Part shown: positions 1-9,036 of the stretch, one piece after another
How the letters are laid out: every line of letters begins with the position of its first letter
Position numbering within the stretch: the first letter of the stretch is position 1
DNA from: Planctomycetaceae bacterium
Lineage (GTDB): Bacteria; Planctomycetota; Planctomycetia; Pirellulales; Pirellulaceae
NCBI GenBank assembly: GCA_002724245.1
Contig: PBOG01000018.1
Coordinates: 30,149 to 72,637, forward strand
DNA length: 42,489 bases
Direction of reading: 5' to 3'
Position numbers and translations under genes: made by a program
The notes under the pieces: generated by a model
What the model was told of the DNA's origin: nothing
What the model saw: the letters and a program-made list of their open reading frames with translations, nothing else
The model's database searches: none

Positions 1-176
1 GTGAGATACAATTAAACCTGCGTGCGACTCGTCGCCCCCGTCACTCAATCCAAATTCCCTCTTAATAGTGCAGACGCGAACGGAGAAGCCACTGTACGGC
101 TTTTACGCGTCACTGGTCCTAATTTGCTCCATCTCTAATACACCACGCTGAAGCGTAGATTACGTAAGGGTTTTTC
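1..176. other. Non-coding leader upstream of ftsH
   Basis: No convincing gene is visible between the window edge and the ftsH start. A purine-rich AAGGG at about 165-169 lies a few bases before the ATG and can serve as a weak ribosome binding site. I could not define a -35/-10 pair with confidence. Confidence 0.5.
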
Positions 177-2258
177 ATGGAGAACCAATCCAAGGACGAC
201 CGTAAACAGGCCGATGCTAATCGCGGGCCAAAACGAGGAAATCCGGGCTTGTGGATTGTCGCAGCGACGGTAGTCCTGTTGCTGTTCCTCATGATGAACA
301 TGACGGGCAATCGGCCGTTTACACTTGAGCGTTATGAGTACTTCCTCCAACTCATCCGAGATGGCGAAGTAATCTCACTTAAGCTCAAAGAACGGCAGGC
401 TACCGGTGTCCTGAAAAACGAACGGGATGCCCCTGACGTACGCGACCCCGTCACCGGAAAAATGGAGCCCCAGACAAAAAACGGAAAGCCTGTCCGCTTT
501 CGAGAGTTTACTGTCAGACTCCCACCGAAAGAGAGCCAAGGGGAACTCGAAGAGTTGTTGCGCGACCCCAGCAACAGGACGATCGCACGGACCTACGAGC
601 CCGCCGACAATACCGGCATGTGGCTTTATGCAATCGCCCTGGGACTCCCACTGGTCGTATTCATCTACCTGTGGAGTTCCTTTCGGCGCACCCGCGACCA
701 GATCATGGGAGGTGGGTTTCTCTCCGGCTTCAGCAAAAGCCCGGCGAAACGTTTTGAGATTGCGGACAAACCGATACTTTTTCGCGACGTCGCCGGGTTG
801 GTGGGCGTCAAGGAAGATCTCGCCGAAGTTGTTGAATTCTTGAAGACTCCCGACAAATTCAGGAAGCTCGGTGGCCAGGTCCCCAAGGGCATCCTGTTAA
901 ACGGCCCTCCAGGAACCGGCAAGACCTTGCTAGCCAGAGCGGTCGCAGGCGAAGCAGACGTACCTTTCTACACCGTCAATGGCAGTGAGTTCATTCAGAT
1001 GTTTGTAGGCGTCGGAGCGAGCCGTGTGCGAGACCTTTTCCAGAACGCCAAAGAAAATTCTCCCGCGATCATTTTTGTTGACGAGATCGATGCGGTAGGC
1101 CGCCAGCGCGGTGCAGGCCTGGGTGGTGGACACGATGAACGTGAGCAGACACTGAACCAGATCCTTAGCGAAATGGACGGCTTTACTCCCAACGACTCGA
1201 CCATTGTGATGGCAGCCACCAACCGCCCCGATGTCCTGGATCCGGCACTCTTGCGCCCAGGTCGTTTTGACCGACATGTCACGGTCGGCCGACCCACGCG
1301 CGAAGGACGTGTCGAAATTTTCAAGGTACACGTGCGGGAAGTCCCACTGTCCGATGATGTCGACTTGGAACGGCTTGCCGATTCAACCATTGGTTTGACC
1401 GGAGCGGACATTCGCAACCTGGTCAACGAAGCTGCGCTGTGGGCCGCTCGCAACGACAAAAAGTCGGTCAGCATGGAAGACTTCGACTATTCCCGCGACA
1501 AGGTACTGATGGGAGCCAAGCGCGAAGAAGTACTGCGCGACGGTGAAAAGGAAAAAACTGCGTACCATGAAGCCGGACACACGCTCGCTGCCTGGTATCT
1601 CACTGGGGCCGATCGCGTCCATAAGGTTACCATCGTTCCACGGGGTAGAGCGCTCGGCGCCACGCAAACCATGCCAGTCGAAGATCGACTGAGCATCTCC
1701 GAGTCAGAGTTACAGGACCAACTCGTCCTGTTGATGGCTGGGCGGGCCGCCGAACAGATCGTTTACGAAGAGACAACGGTTGGTGCAGAAAACGACCTGG
1801 AACGTGCAACGAGCCTGGCGCGGCGCATGGTTACCCACTGGGGAATGAACATGCAGCTAGGTCCGGTGAGCTATAAGCTTTCTGACGAAGACCCGTTTCT
1901 GGGTCGTGAAATTCATCAGCAGCGTCAGTTCAGCGAGCACACGATGGAGCAGATCGATGGCGAAGTGACTCAGATCCTTCAGACAGCGGCAAAACGCGCG
2001 TTTTCGCTGCTTACCGTACATCGCGAGCAGCTTGAAATCGTGACACAGGCCCTGCTGCGGCGGGAAGAACTCGACGAATCGGAACTCACCGAGCTGATCG
2101 GCCCCTCGGTTCACGGTCCAAGAACTCCTGCATCGTCGGACGCAGGGCCTGAGCAAACGGCCCCGGCTGCCGAGTCAACATCGACGGAAGAAACCGACCC
2201 CTCGGTTTCCTCAGAAGGAACAGCAGCGTCCTCCGCATTTGATAACCAGGATGTCTGA
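177..2258 (+). CDS. ftsH: ATP-dependent zinc metalloprotease FtsH
   Basis: Membrane-anchored AAA+ protease that extracts and degrades misfolded membrane proteins and short-lived regulators; it acts as a hexamer at the inner membrane. The 693-aa protein has a short basic N-terminus, a first membrane helix at about residues 26-43, an exported domain, and a second helix at about 148-168. Next come the AAA domain with Walker A GPPGTGKT (243-250), Walker B IIFVDEID (298-305) and the second region of homology around 345-366. The M41 zinc motif HEAGH is at 464-468, with a later Asp (in AENDLERA) as the expected third ligand. The C-terminal tail of about 50 residues is Ser/Thr/Glu-rich and low complexity. 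All catalytic motifs are intact and the length is near the family norm. The ATG is preceded by AAGGG. It is convergent with the HEAT-repeat gene downstream. Confidence 0.97.
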   Translation: MENQSKDDRKQADANRGPKRGNPGLWIVAATVVLLLFLMMNMTGNRPFTLERYEYFLQLIRDGEVISLKLKERQATGVLKNERDAPDVRDPVTGKMEPQTKNGKPVRFREFTVRLPPKESQGELEELLRDPSNRTIARTYEPADNTGMWLYAIALGLPLVVFIYLWSSFRRTRDQIMGGGFLSGFSKSPAKRFEIADKPILFRDVAGLVGVKEDLAEVVEFLKTPDKFRKLGGQVPKGILLNGPPGTGKTLLARAVAGEADVPFYTVNGSEFIQMFVGVGASRVRDLFQNAKENSPAIIFVDEIDAVGRQRGAGLGGGHDEREQTLNQILSEMDGFTPNDSTIVMAATNRPDVLDPALLRPGRFDRHVTVGRPTREGRVEIFKVHVREVPLSDDVDLERLADSTIGLTGADIRNLVNEAALWAARNDKKSVSMEDFDYSRDKVLMGAKREEVLRDGEKEKTAYHEAGHTLAAWYLTGADRVHKVTIVPRGRALGATQTMPVEDRLSISESELQDQLVLLMAGRAAEQIVYEETTVGAENDLERATSLARRMVTHWGMNMQLGPVSYKLSDEDPFLGREIHQQRQFSEHTMEQIDGEVTQILQTAAKRAFSLLTVHREQLEIVTQALLRREELDESELTELIGPSVHGPRTPASSDAGPEQTAPAAESTSTEETDPSVSSEGTAASSAFDNQDV

Positions 2259-2334
2259 CGCCAACTTGGATACGGTTTCTGTAAGGCACGCCAGCGCAGT
2301 GATCCTGAAAGTTACAAGAACGCGTTTTGCTACA

Positions 2335-3402
2335 TCAAGGAAACCGAGTGAGTGCCTCACTCGCGGCGTTCTGTAATGCCTGCGGCAGATCAGAGTCGCG
2401 AATCTGCGCAAGCCGATCACGCAAATCAGATAGACCAGAGGCAGGCTTTCGCGCGGCCAACCGTCCCGCCGCACGAATCGCATTCATCATGACCAGGTTT
2501 CGCTTCCTGGCACGTTCCGAATCGGATACTTCTCCTTCGACAACCTGACTGTTCTGCGCATCCAGCATTGCCAACAGAACCGGGACAGCACGCGTGTCGC
2601 CGTGCCGGCAAAGGCCAATGGCCGCGTTGTACCGCGCGTTCGGAAATGCGTCTTGCAACATCTCTCCAAGTCGGTCCCTGGCATTCTGGCCACCAACCAC
2701 CCCCAGAGTATACGCCGCAGCAGACCGAATCTTGGCGCGTTCGCTTCCGCCGCCTTCCTCCGCATAATCACGCGAAGCGTCCAACAAGGCCGCGAGAAGT
2801 TGTTCATTAGCCTGCAGCACCTTGGCGTCCTGTACCGCAACAAGATTTCTAGCCAGCACCGCGATCGCTTGTAACGCCGCGTCCCGCACCAACAAGTCTT
2901 CAGTGGTACGGTCTGTACGGACCGCCTCAACCAATGCCGGCAGAGCTTCCGCAACTCGAAACTCACCGAGCGCCCGACAAACAAACACACGCATCAAGAC
3001 GCTTTTTTCGTCGGTCGCACCAGCAGCCAACTGCCCTCGCAAAACTTGCGCGAGGTTTTCCGCGAGCAGCACATCCTTCTTGAGCTGATCATTGCTGGGA
3101 TTGCGAAGCATTTCCGCAAGAATGTCGGCTTTTTGCCAGCCTGACTCATTGGGGACGCGCAGCGCCGCAACAAGATCCTGCGGGTCATTCCCCAGATGTG
3201 CCATCCATGTGAAAGCAAGCCACACTCCCACGATCACGGAAACGATCATCATGGGAATCAAAAAAAGCTGCAGAATGAAACCGGCGGTCGGTGCTTCTAC
3301 CGGCGGCAGTGCCGAAGCACTCCCGTCGACGGGCACTGATGCTTGCGGGGAGTCCGTCTCCGGCACAGGAGAATCCGGATAGTCGTTCGAATCAGTGGAC
3401 AT
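2335..3402 (-). CDS. Membrane-anchored HEAT-repeat protein, function unknown
   Basis: A 355-aa protein. It has a Pro/Ser/Asp-rich N-terminal segment (residues 1-40), one strong hydrophobic helix (about 42-66) and then helical pairs rich in Ala/Leu/Arg. Segments such as VFVCRALGEFRVAEALPALV and NARYNAAIGLCRHGDTRAV are typical of HEAT/PBS-lyase-like repeats, which usually form protein-binding superhelices. I infer a single-pass membrane scaffold or adaptor; no enzyme motif is visible. An in-frame ATG lies 96 bases further upstream, but it would add a Cys-rich segment that does not look like a natural N-terminus. I therefore place the start at the ATG ending at 3402, where MSTDSND begins. No good Shine-Dalgarno is seen. 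It lies between ftsH (convergent) and clpB (same strand, 221 bases upstream), so a quality-control link is possible but unproven. Confidence 0.85.
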   Translation of the reverse strand: MSTDSNDYPDSPVPETDSPQASVPVDGSASALPPVEAPTAGFILQLFLIPMMIVSVIVGVWLAFTWMAHLGNDPQDLVAALRVPNESGWQKADILAEMLRNPSNDQLKKDVLLAENLAQVLRGQLAAGATDEKSVLMRVFVCRALGEFRVAEALPALVEAVRTDRTTEDLLVRDAALQAIAVLARNLVAVQDAKVLQANEQLLAALLDASRDYAEEGGGSERAKIRSAAAYTLGVVGGQNARDRLGEMLQDAFPNARYNAAIGLCRHGDTRAVPVLLAMLDAQNSQVVEGEVSDSERARKRNLVMMNAIRAAGRLAARKPASGLSDLRDRLAQIRDSDLPQALQNAASEALTRFP

Positions 3403-3623
3403 CAGTAAGCGATCGACCAGGTGGTAAACACAACAAGAACAAAACGCCATACATACACCAGTGTTTAGCGGGGCACCGACTGTGTCAACCGGCAACATCC
3501 AATGACACAGGTGCCAGCCACTGCACTGACAAACGTCAGCCGGCTTTCCACGTCAACTGGAAACCGCTGAAACGCACACCTGCGTGCGACGGCTCGCATC
3601 ACGACACCATAAGCACTAAACAG

Positions 3624-6305
3624 CTAGTGCTGCGTTGCGGCACCGTTTACCGAGTCGATGCAAAACTGGTCTCCATCAAAATCAACCGTGACATGGCTGC
3701 CTTCGTGAACCGTACCCTTGAGAATCTGGGTTGCCAGCGGATTATGGAGTTGTTGCTGGATCACGCGTTTGAGAGGGCGCGCTCCGTACGTCGGGTCGTA
3801 ACCTTCTTCGGCAATTGCGTCCCGGGCAGCGTCGGTCACCTCCAAGGTCGTTGCCTGCTCGGCAAGTTGACGCGAAAGCCGCTGCAACTGTAAACCCACG
3901 ATTTTGCTAATCTGGCCACGGGTCAGCGGCTTGAACACCAAAGTCTCATCGATGCGGTTAAGAAACTCCGGCAGAAAACGAGCCTGCAACAACTCCTGCA
4001 ACGAGTCCTTCATCTGGTCTTCGGTGCCGCCATCTTGTGAAACCTGCTGAATCAACTGGCTGCCAAGATTACTAGTCATCACCAGAATGCAATTGGTGAA
4101 GTCAACTGTCTTGCCGTGGTTATCAGTCAATCTTCCGTCGTCGAGAACCTGCAACAGTAAATTAAAAACGTCGGTGTGCGCTTTTTCGATTTCATCCAAC
4201 AAGATCACACTATACGGACGGCGCCGAACTGCCTCGGTTAACTTTCCGCCTTCTTCGTAACCTACGTAGCCGGGAGGAGCTCCAATCAACCGGCTGACGG
4301 TGTGCTTTTCCATGAATTCACTCATATCCAACCGTACCATCGCATGCTCATCGTCGAACATGACTTCTGCCAGTGCCTTGCAGACCTCGGTCTTGCCAAC
4401 CCCGGTCGGACCCAGGAACAAAAAAGACCCGATCGGGCGATTGGGATCCTGGAGACCACTGCGACTTCGGCGCACCGCGTGAGAAACCGCTGCAATTGCT
4501 TCCTCTTGTCCAACAACCCGTAAATGCAATCGTTCTTCCATCACCAGCAACCGTGCCCTTTCAGTTTCAAGCATCTTGGCGACAGGAATTCCGGTCCAGG
4601 CACTTACTACCTCGCCGATTTCCTCTTCGGTCACTTCCCGGCGCAATAGCCGGCGTTCGGTCTTGTTGGAGGTCGACTCCGCGCCGGCCTCCTTTGCCTC
4701 TTGCAATTCCTGCGCATCCTCGGCTTCCATGCGGTCCGCCAATTGCCGCCGTTGAAGATCAAGTTCATAGAGCTTCTGGTAACCCGACTCGCTGACCGGC
4801 ATGCCGCGTGATTGCTGATCCTTGATGGTTGCATCCAGCGACGTAAATTCGTGCGTCACGGCCTCAAGCTGCTGGCGCACTTTCTGGACATCGTCCAGCC
4901 CCGACTTTTCCGCTTCCCACTGCGCCCGCAGGTCAGCCAGCTTCTTCCCCAATTCGTCCATTTCTTGTTCGATCTCAGTCAGTTGATCTTGCGCAGTATC
5001 TTCGGTCTCTCCACGCAGTTGCCGCTGAACAAGCTGCAATTGACGCAAGCGCCGCTGGACTTCGTCAATTTCCGCTGGCACGCTCTCCAGTTCCATGGCA
5101 AGCCGACTGGCCGCCTCATCGATGAGATCAATTGCCTTGTCTGGTAAGAACCGATCTGTGATGTAGCGGCTGGAGAGACGGGCGGCGGCAACGATCGCCG
5201 AGTCCTTGATCTTGACCCCATGATGTGCTTCGTAGCGTGGCTTCAAGCCGCGCAGAATTGAAATCGTATCCTCAGCGGTTGGCTCACCGACCTGTACCGG
5301 CTGAAACCGACGCTCCAAAGCCTTGTCTTTTTCAATGTGCTGGCGATATTCATCCAGTGTAGTTGCACCAATGCACCGCAATTCCCCTCGAGCTAATGCA
5401 GGCTTGAGTAATTGAGCAGCATCTGCAGATCCCTCAGCCGCCCCTGCCCCCACAACGGTGTGTAATTCATCAATGAACAAGATGACCTCGCCACCCGCAT
5501 CCTCCATCTCACGCAGCACCGCTTTCAAGCGCTCTTCAAATTCTCCACGAAACTTGGTGCCAGCTACCAGTGCACCCATATCAAGCGCAACCACTCGCTT
5601 ATTCTTGAGACTCTGCGGAACATCTGCTTGAACGATGCGCAATGCCAGACCTTCGGCAATTGCAGTCTTGCCAACCCCGGGTTCGCCGATCAACACCGGA
5701 TTGTTCTTGGTGCGTCTGGAAAGCACTTGAATCACGCGCCGGATCTCTGAGTCCCGGCCAATTACCGGATCCAGCTTACCCTGGTTAGCACGGTCAACCA
5801 GATCGATTCCATATCGCTCTAACGCCTGGTATTTTTCTTCTGGGTTCTGATCGGTCACCCGAGCACTCCCTCGAATAACCTGCAGAGCCGCGAGAACATC
5901 CGCCTCTCGGATACCGTTCATCTGCAAAATACGCTGGCAACTACTCGCCACATGGGTCAATGAAAGTAGCAAGTGCTCTGTCGACGTGTATTCATCCTGC
6001 ATTGCCTCGGTTTGCGTTGCGGCTGCCTGCAGTACATCTTGCAGCTCGCGACTCGCCTGGGGCACAGCCCCCCCCTGACTGCTGGGAAGGCGGTCTAACT
6101 CCCCAATAGCCAAAGCCTTGAGCTGTGGGATATTTACGTCCATACGTTGCAACACGGAAACGACAATTCCATCGTCCTCCGCCATCAGCGCATGCAAAAG
6201 ATGCAATGGCCCCGTTTCAGCGTGCCCACGTTCCGTTGCCAGCTGCTGCGCCGCAACAACTGCCTCTTGAGCCTTCGTCGTCAGTTTGTCCATTCGGAAT
6301 GTCAT
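3624..6305 (-). CDS. clpB: ATP-dependent disaggregase ClpB
   Basis: Hexameric AAA+ chaperone that pulls polypeptides out of aggregates and passes them to DnaK. The 893-aa protein has the N-terminal substrate domain (about 1-150) and NBD1 with Walker A GEPGVGKT (207-214) and Walker B ILFIDE (275-280). The coiled-coil middle domain spans about 410-555. NBD2 has Walker A GPTGVGKT (632-639) and Walker [11 protein letters not shown] (about 699-708). The middle domain distinguishes ClpB from ClpA/ClpC. It is somewhat longer than the E. coli protein (857 aa), partly through an acidic stretch (about 527-548) at the end of the middle domain. The start [15 protein letters not shown] matches the usual ClpB N-terminus; a second Met four residues in is an alternative. 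It lies downstream of dnaK on the same strand, separated by a gap with a 23-bp tandem repeat, so it may have its own promoter. Confidence 0.97.
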   Translation of the reverse strand: MTFRMDKLTTKAQEAVVAAQQLATERGHAETGPLHLLHALMAEDDGIVVSVLQRMDVNIPQLKALAIGELDRLPSSQGGAVPQASRELQDVLQAAATQTEAMQDEYTSTEHLLLSLTHVASSCQRILQMNGIREADVLAALQVIRGSARVTDQNPEEKYQALERYGIDLVDRANQGKLDPVIGRDSEIRRVIQVLSRRTKNNPVLIGEPGVGKTAIAEGLALRIVQADVPQSLKNKRVVALDMGALVAGTKFRGEFEERLKAVLREMEDAGGEVILFIDELHTVVGAGAAEGSADAAQLLKPALARGELRCIGATTLDEYRQHIEKDKALERRFQPVQVGEPTAEDTISILRGLKPRYEAHHGVKIKDSAIVAAARLSSRYITDRFLPDKAIDLIDEAASRLAMELESVPAEIDEVQRRLRQLQLVQRQLRGETEDTAQDQLTEIEQEMDELGKKLADLRAQWEAEKSGLDDVQKVRQQLEAVTHEFTSLDATIKDQQSRGMPVSESGYQKLYELDLQRRQLADRMEAEDAQELQEAKEAGAESTSNKTERRLLRREVTEEEIGEVVSAWTGIPVAKMLETERARLLVMEERLHLRVVGQEEAIAAVSHAVRRSRSGLQDPNRPIGSFLFLGPTGVGKTEVCKALAEVMFDDEHAMVRLDMSEFMEKHTVSRLIGAPPGYVGYEEGGKLTEAVRRRPYSVILLDEIEKAHTDVFNLLLQVLDDGRLTDNHGKTVDFTNCILVMTSNLGSQLIQQVSQDGGTEDQMKDSLQELLQARFLPEFLNRIDETLVFKPLTRGQISKIVGLQLQRLSRQLAEQATTLEVTDAARDAIAEEGYDPTYGARPLKRVIQQQLHNPLATQILKGTVHEGSHVTVDFDGDQFCIDSVNGAATQH

Positions 6306-6381
6306 CGATTCGGACCTTTCGTTGACGGACGTTCAGATTCAAAATTCCCGTACACGTCTCAAGACAAGCCTCGTACGCACC

Positions 6382-6473
6382 GCGAGACAGACACAGTACA
6401 CATCGTGAGACAGACACAGTACACATCGTGAGACAGACACAGTACACATCGTGAGACAGGCACAGTGCGCACA
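6382..6473. repeat. Four-unit 23-bp tandem direct repeat
   Basis: Four head-to-tail units begin at 6382, 6405, 6428 and 6451, with exactly 23 bases between unit starts. Units 2 and 3 are identical (starting GTGAGACAGACA and ending CACATC). Unit 1 differs at its second base, and unit 4 diverges in its second half. There are no spacers, so this is not CRISPR. The array lies 77-168 bases upstream of the clpB start. Confidence 0.95.
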
Positions 6474-6589
6474 AAACATTCTCGCGCCAATCACGCAACC
6501 AGGGCGGTGCTCCGCAGACCGTGCCCCAGAACGGACTCCACCGGTAACCACCCGGAGCACAACTTCGCTCGGCGCGAGGCAGATGCGTC

Positions 6590-6610
6590 ACGTTGCCACA
6601 GCCACAACGT
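6590..6610 (-). repeat. Inverted repeat downstream of dnaK
   Basis: ACGTTG at 6590-6595 pairs with CAACGT at 6605-6610 across a 9-base loop, 17 bases past the dnaK stop. A second short stem, TCGGA/TCCGA, lies between it and the stop. Neither is followed by a T-run on the transcribed strand, so a terminator function is only a possibility. Confidence 0.4.
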
Positions 6611-6626
6611 CGGACAAAACATCCGA

Positions 6627-8552
6627 TCAGGAGTCCTTGACTTCAAACTCCGCATCGATCGCATCGTCATCCGAACTACCACTGGTACCATCCGCGGGCG
6701 GTTCATCCGCGTCCCCAGCATTGCCGTCTGCCGCCCCCGTCTTTTCGTACAAGGTCTTGCTGAATGCCATGCGAGCCTGCTCTAACTCCTCGATTGTGGC
6801 CTTCAACGCCGGAACATCCTCTGCCTTAGCGGCCTCCCGCACTTTCTCGATCGATTTTTGTAAAGGATCCCGATCTGCATCGGTCAGCTTTTCGGCGTTA
6901 TCTTCGATCTCTTTCTCGAGCTGATAACACATGTGTTCCGCCTCATTGCGCGCTGTAGCCAACTCAAACTGACGTTTGTCTTCGTCGGAGTTCGCCTCGG
7001 CGTCACCACGCATGCGGTCAATTTCCGCCTGGTCCAACGCGGACGCCTGTTTAATCGTCACGGAAGCCTCTTTGTCCGTTCCCAGATCCTTGGCCGACAC
7101 GTTGAGGATCCCGTTTTGATCGATATCAAATTTAACCTGGATCTGTGGTGTTCCACGCGGTTGCGGAGGAATTCCTTCCAGATTGAATTCTCCCAGCAAG
7201 CGATTGTGCGCAGCCATTTTCCGTTCACCTTGGAACACCTTAACCGTTACGGCGGTTTGTCCATCGGCAGCCGTACTAAAATTCTCCTCCTTGGCCGCAG
7301 GAATCGTCGTATTGCGATTCACTAGCGCGGTGAAGATACCACCTTCCGTCTCAATGCCTAAGGTAAGTGGAGTGACGTCAAGCAATAAAACATCCGTGCG
7401 ATCGCCCGCCAAGACACTACCTTGTATCGCCGCACCGGCCGCCACCACTTCATCCGGGTTAACACCCTTATGCGGCTCCTTGCCAAACAGCTCCTTCACC
7501 ATCGCCTGGACCTTGGGCACCCGCGTTGAACCTCCGACAAGCACCACTTCGTCGATGTCGCCTGGAGAGAATTTTGCGTCCTTGAGCGCCTGTTCAATCG
7601 GTGTGCGACAGCGATCGACAAGGCCGTCAATCAGCTCTTCAAATGTCGCCCTGGTAATGGTCATCTGCAAATGCTTGGGACCGGATGCGTCCGCCGTGAT
7701 AAACGGCAGATTGATTTCGGTTTGCGGCACACTGCTCAGCTCTTTCTTGGCCTTCTCACAGGCTTCTTGCAGACGCTGCAATGCCATTTGATCCGTTCTC
7801 AGATCAATGCCACTTTCTGTTTTGAATTCTGCTGCCACATGGTTGATCAGCTTGTCGTCGAAATCATCGCCACCCAGGTGCGTGTCGCCACTGGTAGCAA
7901 CGACCTCGAAAACCTTATGTCCGTCTTCCTCTTCGACACGTAATACAGAGACATCAAAGGTTCCGCCACCGAGGTCAAAAACGGCAATTTTCTCGCTCTT
8001 CTCGTGTTCGATCCCGTAAGCCATTGCTGCAGCCGTCGGTTCATTGATGATCCGGGCCACTTCCAGGCCGGCGATCTCGCCAGCATCTTTTGTCGCCTGG
8101 CGTTGTGCATCATTGAAGTAGGCGGGGACTGTGATCACCGCCTTGTTGACTTTATGCCCCAGGTACGACTCCGCTGCTTCCTTCAATTTGCGCAGCGTCT
8201 TGGCTGAAATCTCTTGCGGTGTGAACTGGTTATCATCGATACCAACTTGAACATATTCACCGGAATCTCCAACAACGTTGTAAGGAACCATGGTTTCCTC
8301 AGATTCCACTTCATGGTGACGACGCCCCATGAACCGCTTGATCGAATAGACGGTGCGGGTAGGATTCGTCACAGCTTGCCGCTTGGCCGGTTCACCAACG
8401 AGTTCGCCTTTGTCGGTAAATGCAACAACGCTGGGAGTCAGCCGATTGCCTTCTGCGTTCTGCAACACCTTGGGTTCACTGCCTTCCATGACAGCCACCA
8501 CTGAATTCGTTGTTCCCAGGTCGATCCCAATGATCTTTTCGCCTTGTGACAT
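6627..8552 (-). CDS. dnaK: Hsp70 chaperone DnaK
   Basis: ATP-driven Hsp70 chaperone that binds exposed hydrophobic segments and works with DnaJ, GrpE and ClpB in the cytoplasm. The 641-aa protein has the phosphate-1 motif [10 protein letters not shown] (8-17), the phosphate-2 motif [11 protein letters not shown] (about 195-205), the adenosine motif [12 protein letters not shown], the interdomain linker [13 protein letters not shown] and the substrate-binding domain. A Gly/Asp-rich C-terminal lid ends in DAEFEVKDS. The length is normal. An open frame extends 41 codons further upstream, but the start is fixed at 8552: an AGGAGG (8561-8566) sits 8 bases before this ATG and [13 protein letters not shown] is the expected N-terminus. 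No dnaJ or grpE is adjacent. An exact sigma-54-type promoter lies about 155-170 bases upstream of the ATG. Confidence 0.98.
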   Translation of the reverse strand: MSQGEKIIGIDLGTTNSVVAVMEGSEPKVLQNAEGNRLTPSVVAFTDKGELVGEPAKRQAVTNPTRTVYSIKRFMGRRHHEVESEETMVPYNVVGDSGEYVQVGIDDNQFTPQEISAKTLRKLKEAAESYLGHKVNKAVITVPAYFNDAQRQATKDAGEIAGLEVARIINEPTAAAMAYGIEHEKSEKIAVFDLGGGTFDVSVLRVEEEDGHKVFEVVATSGDTHLGGDDFDDKLINHVAAEFKTESGIDLRTDQMALQRLQEACEKAKKELSSVPQTEINLPFITADASGPKHLQMTITRATFEELIDGLVDRCRTPIEQALKDAKFSPGDIDEVVLVGGSTRVPKVQAMVKELFGKEPHKGVNPDEVVAAGAAIQGSVLAGDRTDVLLLDVTPLTLGIETEGGIFTALVNRNTTIPAAKEENFSTAADGQTAVTVKVFQGERKMAAHNRLLGEFNLEGIPPQPRGTPQIQVKFDIDQNGILNVSAKDLGTDKEASVTIKQASALDQAEIDRMRGDAEANSDEDKRQFELATARNEAEHMCYQLEKEIEDNAEKLTDADRDPLQKSIEKVREAAKAEDVPALKATIEELEQARMAFSKTLYEKTGAADGNAGDADEPPADGTSGSSDDDAIDAEFEVKDS

Positions 8553-8560
8553 ACTGATGT

Positions 8561-8566
8561 CCTCCT
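8561..8566 (-). promoter_or_regulatory. Shine-Dalgarno AGGAGG deciding the dnaK start
   Basis: A perfect AGGAGG on the minus strand lies 8 bases before the ATG at 8552. It shows that translation begins there rather than at the ATG 123 bases upstream. Confidence 0.85.
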
Positions 8567-8646
8567 GCACGTGGCCTGTTTTCACCAATGTCTTTGCTAA
8601 GTCTGGCTGTAAGCCAGTCGAATTTTCGTGAACAAAATCGAAGAAT

Positions 8647-8680
8647 CCGCCACTCCACAGAGCCCGCCGCTCCACAGAGC
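8647..8680. repeat. 17-bp tandem duplication in the dnaK leader
   Basis: CCGCCACTCCACAGAGC (8647-8663) is followed directly by CCGCCGCTCCACAGAGC (8664-8680), with a single mismatch. If the sigma-54 site is used, this lies just inside the 5' untranslated leader of dnaK. Confidence 0.9.
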
Positions 8681-8705
8681 AAAACGCGGTTGTAGTAACA
8701 AGTAA

Positions 8706-8722
8706 TGCAAAGGCCGTGCCAA
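8706..8722 (-). promoter_or_regulatory. Sigma-54 (RpoN) -24/-12 promoter for dnaK
   Basis: The minus strand reads TTGGCACGGCCTTTGCA. This equals the sigma-54 consensus TTGGCACG-N4-TTGCW at every defined position, with the GG and GC elements at the required spacing. It points toward dnaK. A transcript starting about 12 bases downstream (near 8696) would have a leader of about 145 bases. Use of the site would need an activator ATPase, and none is encoded in this window. Confidence 0.7.
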
Positions 8723-9036
8723 GGCTAAACCAAGATGCACATTAAATCGCAAGTCGTTTAAAATAAACACCTTACGGAAACGCACCGGAAACGTCGCATC
8801 TGGCAGTCGATTAACAGGCCCCAGAATCCTGCCAATTTGACAGCTCGCTAACCTGCGCCAAAGGCCTGACTCATCCGAGTCAGGTGGTAACGTAAACGCC
8901 GATGCCCAGGACCCCGGCGCATGTGATGGTTGGTTGACACCCTGTGGAGTCGTCAGTACAAGAACGCGCATCCCCGACGAGATATTGCCCACCATCGGTG
9001 CGTAAACGGAAAACGATGGGGCAACGGAATTGGACA

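Larger units (their letters stand above)
6306..6626. other. dnaK-clpB intergenic region with repeats
   Basis: A gap of about 320 bases between two same-strand chaperone genes. It contains an inverted repeat close to the dnaK stop (6590-6610) and a tandem 23-bp repeat (6382-6473). No CIRCE element (TTAGCACTC-N9-GAGTGCTAA) was found. The short reading frames here are low-complexity products of the repeat and I do not call them genes. Between the repeat and the clpB ATG the minus strand contains TTGTCTTGAGA, which could be part of a promoter, but I could not fix a -10. Confidence 0.6.
8553..9036. other. Divergent dnaK/pheA intergenic region
   Basis: This divergent region holds, from the dnaK side, the AGGAGG ribosome binding site (8561-8566), a 17-bp tandem duplication (8647-8680) and a sigma-54-type promoter on the minus strand (8706-8722). 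The remaining 300 or so bases must contain the pheA promoter, but no strong -35/-10 pair stood out. No gene is supported here. Confidence 0.6.

Noticed and set aside
6382-6473. Possible small CRISPR array
   Set aside because: The units are directly adjacent with no unique spacers, and no cas genes are present.
6217-6591. A 124-codon minus-strand frame with a Cys/Val/Leu-rich repetitive product across the 23-bp repeats
   Set aside because: The repetitive product is simply the translation of the tandem repeat. The frame also overlaps the clpB start and has no family similarity.
8553-8760. Possible CIRCE/HrcA operator before dnaK
   Set aside because: No TTAGCACTC or GAGTGCTAA half-sites were found on either strand in the leader.
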